This document shows positions 54,265 to 63,344 of a stretch of 64,000 bases of DNA, in pieces. Below the pieces are notes generated by a model, which was not told the origin of the DNA, did not search any database, and saw only the letters and a list, made by a program, of their open reading frames with translations. How positions within the stretch are numbered: the first letter of the stretch is position 1; each line of letters starts with the position of its first letter. This DNA is from Rhodopirellula halodulae (GTDB lineage: Bacteria > Planctomycetota > Planctomycetia > Pirellulales > Pirellulaceae): positions 241,001 through 305,000 of the forward strand of contig NZ_JAJKFV010000029.1 of assembly GCF_020966775.1 (NCBI RefSeq). Direction: 5' to 3'. The position numbers and the translations under genes are program-made.

Positions 54265-57200
54265 ATGCAATACAACCGCAAGGGTCGCGGCAGCACCATC
54301 CGAAGCTCTTCTCCCACCTCGTCTGCACCCACCATGCCAGCACCGATCTCATCATCACGACGCCGGGCTCGTTCAATTGTTCGAGTCGTGGTGGCGATGC
54401 TCTGCATTTCGACTTTGGTTCCATCGTCCTTCACTGCCGCGGAAGGTGAACCGGCAGAAGAATTTTTAAAGCGTTTGCGTGCCGCCGGCTATTACGATCT
54501 GGCGGACGCATATCTGGAGCGGGTGACAAATTACCCCGGCGTCTCCGGTCGATTGAAGTCATCGATTCCGCTCGAGAAGGCTCAGAATGCTATCGACGCC
54601 GCGATTGCGTCGCGAAGCGTTTCGCAACGTGATGAAGCGTTTGAGCAAGCCGAATCGCAACTGCAAGCGTATTTGGATGCGAACCCGTCGCATGAACGAG
54701 CCAGCGAAGCTCGATCAACGTTGGGCAAGTTGCAAATGGTGCGTGCGGCTCAGTACATGAGCGGCGAGCCGGATAACGAGGCACGCAAAAATGCCCGTGA
54801 CACTTACGCGAAAGCAGCCACCACGTTCGAGAACATCCAGGCCGATTTGAAGCAGAAGCTGGAGGGAATGCGAGGGGCCAAGATTGATCCCGTGAAGGAT
54901 CCGGAGAAGGCCACGCTTCGCGATCAGTACCGATTTGAATACTTGATGGCTCGCCAAAACACCGGCGAGGCCCAATTGATGGGGGCCAAGACATTTGAGG
55001 ACCCATCCAAAGACGGCAAGGAACTGCTCGAAAAAGCCCTCGCTGAAATGGTGGAGCTGAGCGAGAAGTACGATGACTACGTAATCGGCGCATCGGCGTT
55101 TCGCGTTCGAGGTGACATCGAACGATTGCTTGGTCAAAAGGACAAAGCGATTGAAAGTTACACGCGAATGTTGGAGCAAGGTGAAGCGGATGCGTTGCGT
55201 GAACCCAAGATTGGTGCGGCTACCGGATTGATCAAGTTGTCGCTTGCCAACGATCCACCAAAATACACCGAAGCAATCAAGCAGGGGGAAGAGCTGGAAA
55301 AGTCTCTGCGCCCGAACGAGAAACGTTTGCCCGCGTCACAGGAATTACGCATCGAATTGGCCAAAGCGTTTGTGGCGATGAGCAAGGATGAAGAGAACAC
55401 CAAACCCAATGAACGCAAACGAGCAACCAGCGACGCTCGGCAGTTGCTTTTGGCAGCGAACAAAGTGGACGGACCTCACACATCGGAAACGCAAGCGTTG
55501 CTCGCCGAGCTCGGTGTCGAAGTCAGTGACGAGATGGTTGAGTTGCCAACCGCGGACGAACCGGCAGGATTCGACGAAGCGTTCGCCTCGGCCAACCAAT
55601 TGGTCCAGACTTCTCAGCTACTGACCGAGCAGGTGAAGAAGCTGCAGGCGGACAAGGCTCCCGCTGACCAGATCGAGGAGGTGCAGCAATCGTTGGTGGA
55701 TGCCCGCAAAACAGGTGTGATCTTGTTGCGGCGTGGTCTATCAATGATCGATTCCGAATCGGACACGACTCAAATCAACGAGGCACGCAAGTTCCTCACG
55801 TTTTTGTTGCAGCAAGAAGGTCAATATCGAGACAGCTTCGTGACCGGTCGCTACCTCGCGCAGAATGCACCCGGGACGGACGCCGGATTGGTGGGCGGCG
55901 TGTTGGCCCTCGGTTCCGCTCAAACCTTGATCACGCAGTCGGGTGACCGCGAAGCGGAGTATTGGTTGAAAGAACTGAAGTCGGTTGGCGACTATCTCGT
56001 TCGCGTGTGGCCGGATGATCCGAAGGCCGCCGCTGCCCAGGACATCATGGTGCGGTTGGCGCTGAGCAAAGATGACTTTGACAGCGCACGCAAGTTGATT
56101 GACGAGATGGCCGATGGACCGCAGAAGTTCATGCTAGCACGGTTGTTCGGGCAAACCCTTTGGAACGACTCCATTGGATTGCTTTCCGAAGACAAAGCGG
56201 AAGAAGCCAACAAGCAAATGAAAGCCGCTGCGGTGGAATTGCAGCGAGGCTTGGATGGAATTTCGGGCGGCTTGGTGTCGATGGAAGGCTATCAAGCGGC
56301 ATTGACCCTCGCGAAAATTCGCCTGCGATTGAATGAGCCGCAAGCGGCGGTGGAGGTGTTGGACAACAAGCAATACGGTCCCATCGCTAACCGAGAAAAA
56401 TTGGATCAGCCCACCGGCACCATGATCTCGGACTTGTATCGCACTGAACTTCAAGCGGTCGTTGGTTGGATGACCAGTAGTGATCAAAATGCGGACAAGT
56501 TGCTGGATCGGGCTGCGGGTGCGATCGATGCTCTGCGAGAGAATTCAAAGGGACCGGATGGCGAAAAGCGTTTGGTCGGCACGTTTGTGTCGTTGGCCAC
56601 GGACATTCGCAATCAACTGGACACGGCACCACCAGCCAAGAAGGCGAAGCTGATCGATGCCTTCAACGTCTTCCTGACTCGCATTGCGGATTCCACGAAG
56701 GACAAAGCCACGTTGCAGTGGGTGGGCCAAACCCTGATGGAACTGGGGCAGGCTTCGATGAGGCCTGGCCAAGTCAAAGCGGACGGCCAAGCCGCAACAC
56801 TGCTGCAATCTGCGGCGGACACATTTGAAGGCCTGAAGGATCCCAGCGAAAACGGTCTGACCAACCGATTCTTGCTCGGCAAGACCTACCGAATGTTGGG
56901 CGAGTATTCCAAAGCACTCAATGAACTGGAAAGCGTGCTGAAACAAAAAGCGATGATGCTGGACGCGCAAACCGAGGCTGCGTTGACCTACGAGCAATGG
57001 GCCGGCCAGTTGGATTCAAAGTTTGCTGGACGAGCCTACAAATCCGCGCTCAGCGGTGGTCGCCCCGGTCCGGATAAGAAGAACACGATTTGGGGTTGGG
57101 GTCGAATCAGCCAACTGACCCAACGCAACGAACAGTTTCGAGAAGTGTTCTTCGATTCGCGATATCACGTCGCGTTGTGTCGCTACCTTCAAGGCAAAGC

Positions 57201-57375
57201 GACTCAAAGTGATGCTCTGATTCAACAATCGCTTCGCGATATCACTTCGCTGATCGTGTTGTATCCGGAACTGGGCGGTCCAGAGCAGAAAAAGAAGTTT
57301 GATGCTTTGATCCGCAAGATTCAAAAAGATGCGGGGAAACCGGTGGATGGTTTGCCTGAACCCAAAGCTCCTTGA
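54265..57375 (+). CDS. Exported TPR-like helical repeat protein
   Basis: 1036 residues from ATG 54265; a second ATG at 54334 gives a more typical signal peptide (RSIVRVVVAMLCISTLVPSS) and could be the real start. The rest is helical with paired-helix repeats of the TPR kind, e.g. YDDYVIGASAFRVRGDIERL, DKAIESYTRMLEQGEADALR, LLGKTYRMLGEYSKALNELE. No catalytic motif was seen. Such long exported TPR proteins in planctomycetes are of unknown function and probably act as assembly scaffolds. A second, smaller TPR-like gene starts 62 bp downstream in the same direction, probably in the same transcript. Confidence 0.75.
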   Translation: MQYNRKGRGSTIRSSSPTSSAPTMPAPISSSRRRARSIVRVVVAMLCISTLVPSSFTAAEGEPAEEFLKRLRAAGYYDLADAYLERVTNYPGVSGRLKSSIPLEKAQNAIDAAIASRSVSQRDEAFEQAESQLQAYLDANPSHERASEARSTLGKLQMVRAAQYMSGEPDNEARKNARDTYAKAATTFENIQADLKQKLEGMRGAKIDPVKDPEKATLRDQYRFEYLMARQNTGEAQLMGAKTFEDPSKDGKELLEKALAEMVELSEKYDDYVIGASAFRVRGDIERLLGQKDKAIESYTRMLEQGEADALREPKIGAATGLIKLSLANDPPKYTEAIKQGEELEKSLRPNEKRLPASQELRIELAKAFVAMSKDEENTKPNERKRATSDARQLLLAANKVDGPHTSETQALLAELGVEVSDEMVELPTADEPAGFDEAFASANQLVQTSQLLTEQVKKLQADKAPADQIEEVQQSLVDARKTGVILLRRGLSMIDSESDTTQINEARKFLTFLLQQEGQYRDSFVTGRYLAQNAPGTDAGLVGGVLALGSAQTLITQSGDREAEYWLKELKSVGDYLVRVWPDDPKAAAAQDIMVRLALSKDDFDSARKLIDEMADGPQKFMLARLFGQTLWNDSIGLLSEDKAEEANKQMKAAAVELQRGLDGISGGLVSMEGYQAALTLAKIRLRLNEPQAAVEVLDNKQYGPIANREKLDQPTGTMISDLYRTELQAVVGWMTSSDQNADKLLDRAAGAIDALRENSKGPDGEKRLVGTFVSLATDIRNQLDTAPPAKKAKLIDAFNVFLTRIADSTKDKATLQWVGQTLMELGQASMRPGQVKADGQAATLLQSAADTFEGLKDPSENGLTNRFLLGKTYRMLGEYSKALNELESVLKQKAMMLDAQTEAALTYEQWAGQLDSKFAGRAYKSALSGGRPGPDKKNTIWGWGRISQLTQRNEQFREVFFDSRYHVALCRYLQGKATQSDALIQQSLRDITSLIVLYPELGGPEQKKKFDALIRKIQKDAGKPVDGLPEPKAP

Positions 57376-57437
57376 TTCTTCTCCACGATCTCGCCTCCTC
57401 GCTCTCTTCTCAATCAATCCGACCGTAGCGAACAACC

Positions 57438-58472
57438 ATGATTGCCATTACCCGTTCATCGTTCTGTTGCAGTGCTGTTTTGTTGACCCTGATGGTCGCA
57501 TCGCAGGCGGCTGCACAAACCGATCGTCTCTATCCTCGTGGCGGAGAAGTTGTGCTGGGCAGGATCAAGAGCATCAGCAAGAACGGCATCGTGATGACGG
57601 TCTCGGGAAAGGACCAAACATTCAACGCGGGGGCCATCGAAAAGGTTCTCTTTCAAGGTGACCCAAGCGGCCTGACCGAAGGCCGTGAGTTCGCGTTGGA
57701 CAATCAGTTCGAGCAAGCCATCACCGAATTGAAGACGGTTGATGCCGGAAAGCTCAATCGCGACGAGCAAAAGGCGGATTTCGCTTTTTACGTGATGTAC
57801 TGCAACGCTCAACAGGCTTTGTCAGGCAATGGCGATCTTCGTTCGGCAGCGTCGGGGGCGTTGAACTTCATCAAGCAAAACACCAACTCATGGCACTTCT
57901 TCGAAACCGCGAAATTGTTGGGTGATTTGGCGATGAGCCTGAAGTCCTACGACCAAGCCTCGAAGTACTACGGATCGTTGAGGACGGCACCATCGGCGGA
58001 GACGAAGATTGAGTCGATGTATCTCAATTCGTTGGTCAAATTGGCCCAAGACAACGCGGCGGATGCTGCCAGCGATCTGCAGAAGATTGTTGGGATCAGT
58101 GTGCAGTCGGCTGAGGGGGCTCGCCTTCAAACGTTGGCCAAGGCGGGATTGGCGGTGGCATTGGCGAAGCAGGGCAAGGGCGACGAAGCCATCTCGACGG
58201 TCAATGAATTGATCGCGAAGTTGAACCCAACCGACACCGAAACCGCCGCTGCCATCTACAACGCGCAAGGCGCGAGCTACGCCGCCATGGGCGACAACGA
58301 AGGAGCCTTGCTGGCGTATTTGCACACGCATTTGATGTTCTCAACCTATCCAGCCGCCCACGCGGAAGCCCTCAAGCAGCTTGCGGAATTGTGGACTCAA
58401 GTCGGCAAACCCGACCGCGCCGCCGAAGCCCGATCCGAGTTGCAACAACGCTACCCCGGGCTCAGCGGTTGA
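57438..58472 (+). CDS. Exported TPR-like protein with N-terminal small-barrel unit
   Basis: 344 residues. A signal peptide (SSFCCSAVLLTLMVASQAAA) is followed by one unit of the form RGGEVVLGRIKSISKNGIVM ... GAIEKVLFQG, the same small-barrel pattern repeated in the 38-41 kb thioredoxin-fused protein. Then come TPR-like helix pairs (~85-335), e.g. GDNEGALLAYLHTHLMFSTY and KQLAELWTQVGKPDRAAEAR. It probably acts with the larger TPR-like protein 62 bp upstream. Its stop is 30 bp from the stop of the convergent DUF1501 gene. Confidence 0.75.
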   Translation: MIAITRSSFCCSAVLLTLMVASQAAAQTDRLYPRGGEVVLGRIKSISKNGIVMTVSGKDQTFNAGAIEKVLFQGDPSGLTEGREFALDNQFEQAITELKTVDAGKLNRDEQKADFAFYVMYCNAQQALSGNGDLRSAASGALNFIKQNTNSWHFFETAKLLGDLAMSLKSYDQASKYYGSLRTAPSAETKIESMYLNSLVKLAQDNAADAASDLQKIVGISVQSAEGARLQTLAKAGLAVALAKQGKGDEAISTVNELIAKLNPTDTETAAAIYNAQGASYAAMGDNEGALLAYLHTHLMFSTYPAAHAEALKQLAELWTQVGKPDRAAEARSELQQRYPGLSG

Positions 58473-58485
58473 TGCGAGAATGACG

Positions 58486-58515
58486 CATGTTCGCGTGTGC
58501 GATCACGCAAACATG
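58486..58515. terminator. Long hairpin across a convergent junction
   Basis: CATGTTCGCGTG (58486-58497) pairs with CACGCAAACATG (58504-58515) at 11 of 12 positions around a 6-nt loop. It overlaps the last codons of the DUF1501 gene. No T-run is present, so termination is inferred from position. Confidence 0.5.
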
Positions 58516-59960
58516 TCGGTGACGACTCGCGAGGGTTGAGTGACGTTGGACAGACGTTGCGGCAGACCCTGGCTCATGTAGGTCAGTTTGTGATGGTCGA
58601 TGCCGAGCAGGTGCTGGAGTGTGGCATGCAAATCGTGGGGTGAGACTTTGTTCTCGACCGCTTCATAGCCGATGTCGTCGGTGTGTCCGATGCTGACACC
58701 CGGTTTGATACCGCCACCGGCGAACCACATGGTGAATGCACCGGGGTTGTGGTCTCGGCCGATCAATTTCATTTCGCGGCCGCCACGGTTTTCACGCATC
58801 GGTGTGCGGCCAAACTCGCCGCCCCAAACCACCAGCGTGTCGTCGAGCAGGCCTCGTTGATCCAGGTCTTTCAGCAGAGCCGTCATTGGTTGGTCCACTT
58901 CCCGGCAACGGTCGTGAAAGCCTTTGTTGATGGCTTCGTTGGCACCCGCACCATGTGAATCCCAACCCCAATGGAAAAGCTGGATGAAGCGAACATCTCG
59001 TTCGGCCAAGCGGCGGGCTAACAAGCAATTGTTGGCGAACGATTCCTTGCCGGGCTCTGTTCCGTACATCGCGTGAACGTCGGCGGTTTCCTGCGTCAGG
59101 TCAAAGGCTTCCGTGGCGCTGGTCTGCATCCGGAACGCCATCTCGTATTGGGAGATTCGGGTGAGAACCTCCGCATCGCCTGTTTGCTGGAACGTTTCGC
59201 GATTCAGTTTCGCCAACGCATCCAACGCTCTTCGACGTTGTTCGCGACTGACGCCGTCGGGATTGGAAAGGTACAGCACCGGGTCACCTTGGCTACGGCA
59301 CTGCACGCCTTGATGAACGGAGGGCAAGAATCCGGATCCCCAAACGCTCTTTCCAGCCGAAGGCGTTTTGCCACCGGAGACGAGCACGACGAAGCCGGGC
59401 AGGTTTTGGTTTTCGCTGCCCAGTCCGTACATGGTCCAAGCGCCGAAGGATGCCGCACCGAGGTTCTGATTGCCGGTGTGCAGCAGAAGTTGAGCCGGAG
59501 CATGATTGAACTGCGTGGTGTGCATTGATTTGACAAAGCAAACCTTGTCCACGACCGATTGGAAGTGCGGCAGACGATCGGACACCCACGCTCCACTTTC
59601 ACCATGTTGGGCAAAAGGGAATTGCGGTCCCAGCATCTTGGGGACTCCCTGAATGAAGGCGAATCGCTTGCCTTCGAGGAAGCTGGTCGGGGTGTCTTGT
59701 CCGTCCAGTTGTTGCAAATCCGGTTTGTAATCGAACAGCTCAAGCTGGCTGGGGCCACCAGCCATGTGCAGAAAGATGACGCGTTTGGCTTTGGCGGGAA
59801 AGTGCGGCGGGTGCTGACCGGAGCTTGAATCAGCCGAGGCGTTGGTGGCCTGGCTGCCCAGCCACATGCCGGCCAAACCCAGGGAGCAGTCTTTTAAAAA
59901 GTGGCGTCGCGTTTGCCATTGAAGGAAACCATGACGCGCGGAGTCGAGTGGCATGTTCAT
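58503..59960 (-). CDS. DUF1501 family protein (sulfatase-like fold, Tat-type signal)
   Basis: 485 residues from ATG 59960, which overlaps the stop of the PSD1 gene by ATGA; a longer frame upstream has no similarity. The N terminus reads QTRRHFLKDCSLGLAGMWLG, a twin-arginine signal. DUF1501 marks follow: KRVIFLHMAGGPSQLELFDY, KPDLQQLDGQ, the middle GKSVWGSGFLP, RFIQLFHWGWDSHG, then VVWGGEFGRTP and GRDHNPGAFTMWFAGGG. The fold is related to sulfatases/alkaline phosphatases, but the catalytic Cys/Ser site is not the usual one. These proteins nearly always pair with PSD1 cytochromes in planctomycetes. Function unproven; probably envelope polymer turnover. Confidence 0.9.
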   Translation of the reverse strand: MNMPLDSARHGFLQWQTRRHFLKDCSLGLAGMWLGSQATNASADSSSGQHPPHFPAKAKRVIFLHMAGGPSQLELFDYKPDLQQLDGQDTPTSFLEGKRFAFIQGVPKMLGPQFPFAQHGESGAWVSDRLPHFQSVVDKVCFVKSMHTTQFNHAPAQLLLHTGNQNLGAASFGAWTMYGLGSENQNLPGFVVLVSGGKTPSAGKSVWGSGFLPSVHQGVQCRSQGDPVLYLSNPDGVSREQRRRALDALAKLNRETFQQTGDAEVLTRISQYEMAFRMQTSATEAFDLTQETADVHAMYGTEPGKESFANNCLLARRLAERDVRFIQLFHWGWDSHGAGANEAINKGFHDRCREVDQPMTALLKDLDQRGLLDDTLVVWGGEFGRTPMRENRGGREMKLIGRDHNPGAFTMWFAGGGIKPGVSIGHTDDIGYEAVENKVSPHDLHATLQHLLGIDHHKLTYMSQGLPQRLSNVTQPSRVVTDMFA

Positions 59961-62900
59961 TTGGTCAAGGCTTTGTCGAGGTTCAAGATGGTGCTGGCAA
60001 CGATCGCAAGGGCGGGAGCGTCGATGGTGGTCGATTCCGCGTCGGTCTCGGGGGCTTCTTTCAGGTCTTTGTACAGAGCAACCAATTCGGACCGTTCTGT
60101 TTCGGACGGTTGCGATTGAGTGACCCAAACGAAGATTTGAGAGATCAGGGAGTCGATCGTGTCGTTGTTGGAGGAACTTTGTTTCATCACGCGTGACACG
60201 AGGGCTTGTGCGCATTCGTGATAGACCGGATCGTTCAGCGTGACCAAGGCTTGCAGGGGCGTATTGGTTGCGATGCGACGCGGAGCGCAGAGGTCCCGTG
60301 TCGGCGAGTCAAAGGTTAGGAAGCTTGGATAAGGACTCGTGCGACGCCAGTAAGTGTAAAGCCCACGTCGATAGCGGTCGTTGCCCTCGGCTGTTTTCCA
60401 CGATGCTCCGCTGTAAACGGTTTGCCAAACACCATCGGGTTGAGGCGGCATGACCGACGGCCCGCCAATGGTATCTGAGATCAGTTCCGATACCGCCAAT
60501 GCTTGGTCGCGTACCATCTCGGCGGACAAACGAGTGCGGGGGCCACGTGCCAGCCATTGATTTCTGGGGTCCGCTTTTTGAAGGTCCTCGGCAACATGGT
60601 TGTTTTGCCGATAGGTTGCTGATAGCACTAGTTCGCGTAGGAATGGTTTCAAATGCCATTTGTGTTCATCACGCAGTTGAACCGCCAGATGATCCAGCAA
60701 TTGCGGGTGCGTGGGCTGGAGACCGCTGGAACCAAAGTCCTCTTGGGTTTCCACCAATCCGATTCCGAAAAGTTGGGCCCAAATGCGGTTGGCCCAAACA
60801 CGAGGCGTCAGTGGGTTTTGGTTGGAGACCAACCACTTTGCCAGTTCCAGGCGATTGTTGATGTGTTCAGGGACAACCGTGGTGCCTTCGGTGAAGGCGA
60901 CCGGAATCGCGGGGGAGATCACATCGCCACGGTCCATCCAGTTTCCGCGAAGGAAGAGGCGGGTTTCGCGTTTGGCGGTCTCCGGACGATTGCAAATCAC
61001 GGGCAGGTTGGGGCCTGAGATTTTGGAAGCCGCCTTTTTTGCCGATTGCCAGTCTTGGTTGATTGCCGACCATCGTTCGCTTTGCAGCAAGTTTTGCATG
61101 ATTGCATTGGAGGTGCCGAGCCACTGGAAACGGCGAATGGGCGTGGCAACGTTTCCCGAGGTCGAGTGAGATTGAACCATCGTCAATTTCAACGCACGAA
61201 CGTTCTTCTCTTGGAGTGACTCCAGCGATGCGGGCTCCGCCAAGACGAAAACGGTGAAGCGTGGTCCCGTTAGTTTCGGGTATTCACCGGTGCCGGTGGC
61301 GTTGCCGCGAAGTGCATCGGATGGGTCATTGCTTCCGGTGATTGCGTCCACGAAGACTTCTGAAATGGCGATCGCTTCGGCTTGGTTGTCCGCGTCGATC
61401 CATTCGGCTTTGAAGTGGCTCAGCACGGAACCTTGCTCGGGCCACTGAGCGGGATCTTGGTTTCGCGGCGAGATGATGACTTGCAACGCCGAAAGCGTTT
61501 GCTCTTCGAGTTGTGAGGTCAGCGTGTCTAAATTGAACTCGACTGTGTACTGGTTGCCGGGAGGAAACGTGCCTCCGTCAGTCATGATCTGATCGCCGTC
61601 ACGTCTCAATTGGCCGTTTTGAGTTGCAAATTCAGTTGCTGGAAGGGAGTTCCATGAAATCGATTCCGCGACTTGCCAACCGAGTGCGTTGCGTTGATGA
61701 CGAAGCGATTCGGCTTCGCGTTGAAGTTGAACCGCGGATTCGATGCTGTCGCGGTCTTTGGGGATACGAAGTGTGGGGTAATCGTTGTCGAGGTCCGCAT
61801 CGACGGTGTCATTGAACATCGCCAGCGAAGCGTAGTACTCGCTGTGTTCGATTGGATCATAGGGGTGTGAGTGACACTGCACACAACCAAAGGTGCTGGC
61901 TTGCCAAACGATCCAAGTTGTGTTGACGCGATCGATCAGGGCCGCGATTCGGAATTCCTCGTCATCGGTTCCGCCTTCGGTATTGGTTTGGGTGTTGCGA
62001 TGGAACGCGGTCGCGATCCAGTCGTTGGCCGTGGCATTGGGAATCAGGTCACCGGCGAGTTGTTTGAGTGTGAACTCGTCGTAGGGCATGTCGGCGTTGA
62101 ACGCATCGATCAGCCAATCACGATAGGGCCACATGTCACGATGTGGATCTTTTTCGAAGCCTTTGGAATCGGCGTATCGAGCCAAGTCCATCCAAACGGA
62201 GGCCCAACGTTCACCGAAGTGTGGCGATGACAACAGGGTGTCGACCTGAGCGGCGTAAACGGATTCGCGATCGCCGGGGGTGGAAGCTTGTTCGAGTTTT
62301 TCAAGGAACTCAGCAAGTTGTTGTTCGCTGGGCGGCAATCCGATCAGGTCGAACGCCGTCCGACGAAGCCACTGAGACGGAGGAGCTTCTTCGCTGGGTT
62401 CCAATCCGCGTTCGTTTAGTTGAGCGTGAACAATTTGATCCAGTTGCTGAGTGCCCCACGCATTTGATGTCGTCCCGGTGGGGGTGTCTGATTGCGGAGC
62501 AAGTGGGCCCAGAGCCCACATGTTTTGCCAGTTGGCTCCTTGTCGAATCCAACGTCGCAGTAAGTCAACGTCTTCGGCAGACAAGGGATCCGGATGTTCA
62601 TCCGGCGGAGGCATTCGGATGTCCGCGTCTTCCGTGGTGATCCGTTTCATCAGAATGGATGCTTCGGGATCGCCCGGCTCCACGACCCAACCGTCGGGCG
62701 GAAGCACATCGGAGCCGGAGATGAATGAGAGGTCGCCGGCTTGCTTCACGCCGCCGTGGCAAGACGTGCAGTTGGCAACCAAGATCGGACGGATTTGCGA
62801 ATTGAAATCGACTCGGTCGTCAGCATTCGTTTGTGTCGAGGACGTTGCCGCTGGAGAATTGGATGCATCCAAGGTGGGTTCGTTCGCGAGGCACAATCCG

Positions 62901-62968
62901 TCAATAACCTGACACGGATCCGCGAGCAACGCGAACGCCACAGCCAATGCCGTGAAGCGAGAGAGCAT
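59957..62968 (-). CDS. PSD1-type cytochrome c / DUF1549-DUF1553 protein
   Basis: 1003 residues from ATG 62968 (a frame start 36 bp upstream is possible). A signal peptide (LSRFTALAVAFALLADP) leads into the planctomycete cytochrome C domain with one heme motif CTSCHGG and the tail DLLRRWIRQGANW. DUF1549 follows (PSQWLRRTAFDLIGLPPSE, VWMDLARYADSKGFEKDPHR) and the C-terminal DUF1553 (NRLELAKWLVSNQNPLTPRV, WAQLFGIGLVETQEDFGSSG, RPRRIATNTPLQAL-type end). A second possible site in the middle (FGCVQCHSHPYDP) gives CVQCH, another heme motif. A LamG/DUF-like insert lies between. It is exported and paired with DUF1501. Confidence 0.93.
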   Translation of the reverse strand: MLSRFTALAVAFALLADPCQVIDGLCLANEPTLDASNSPAATSSTQTNADDRVDFNSQIRPILVANCTSCHGGVKQAGDLSFISGSDVLPPDGWVVEPGDPEASILMKRITTEDADIRMPPPDEHPDPLSAEDVDLLRRWIRQGANWQNMWALGPLAPQSDTPTGTTSNAWGTQQLDQIVHAQLNERGLEPSEEAPPSQWLRRTAFDLIGLPPSEQQLAEFLEKLEQASTPGDRESVYAAQVDTLLSSPHFGERWASVWMDLARYADSKGFEKDPHRDMWPYRDWLIDAFNADMPYDEFTLKQLAGDLIPNATANDWIATAFHRNTQTNTEGGTDDEEFRIAALIDRVNTTWIVWQASTFGCVQCHSHPYDPIEHSEYYASLAMFNDTVDADLDNDYPTLRIPKDRDSIESAVQLQREAESLRHQRNALGWQVAESISWNSLPATEFATQNGQLRRDGDQIMTDGGTFPPGNQYTVEFNLDTLTSQLEEQTLSALQVIISPRNQDPAQWPEQGSVLSHFKAEWIDADNQAEAIAISEVFVDAITGSNDPSDALRGNATGTGEYPKLTGPRFTVFVLAEPASLESLQEKNVRALKLTMVQSHSTSGNVATPIRRFQWLGTSNAIMQNLLQSERWSAINQDWQSAKKAASKISGPNLPVICNRPETAKRETRLFLRGNWMDRGDVISPAIPVAFTEGTTVVPEHINNRLELAKWLVSNQNPLTPRVWANRIWAQLFGIGLVETQEDFGSSGLQPTHPQLLDHLAVQLRDEHKWHLKPFLRELVLSATYRQNNHVAEDLQKADPRNQWLARGPRTRLSAEMVRDQALAVSELISDTIGGPSVMPPQPDGVWQTVYSGASWKTAEGNDRYRRGLYTYWRRTSPYPSFLTFDSPTRDLCAPRRIATNTPLQALVTLNDPVYHECAQALVSRVMKQSSSNNDTIDSLISQIFVWVTQSQPSETERSELVALYKDLKEAPETDAESTTIDAPALAIVASTILNLDKALTK

Positions 62969-63344
62969 ATTGATTGAGGTGGGAGGGAGGCGGGGTTCTA
63001 GCAATTGATTCAGAACCTACGCATTATAACGAAGGCACGTTTTTTGACAGAAAATATGGACTTTGCGCGGCGAGAGCGTGATGGCGGCGTGAAACATTGC
63101 ACTCTGTTAAGACGCGTGGCCAGGGGGCTTTGGGTGCAGGCCGCTGAGTTTGCTGGTTGGGTTGCGAGTGACGATTTTTCGGATTTTCCGGGTTTTCGAT
63201 GCAGGATCTCAACAATTCGGGTCGATACGACTGGTGAGCCGGTGATTCTCGACCGACGACGCGGTGGCGACATGGATTGTCAGAAGCGTTGACGGGGTCG
63301 AGCCTCACCTCCCCCCCCGACTCCAGCATTGATGGGTGACGCCC
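62969..63344. other. Divergent intergenic region between PSD1 and the BBP7-like gene
   Basis: 376 bp with no gene seen. On the minus strand a perfect TATAAT (63023-63028) lies ~57 bp before the PSD1 start and could be its -10 box, though the base pattern 17 bp further upstream is not a good -35. On the plus strand a TTGACA (63044-63049) has no fitting -10 box. An eight-C run occurs near 63311-63318. Confidence 0.35.
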
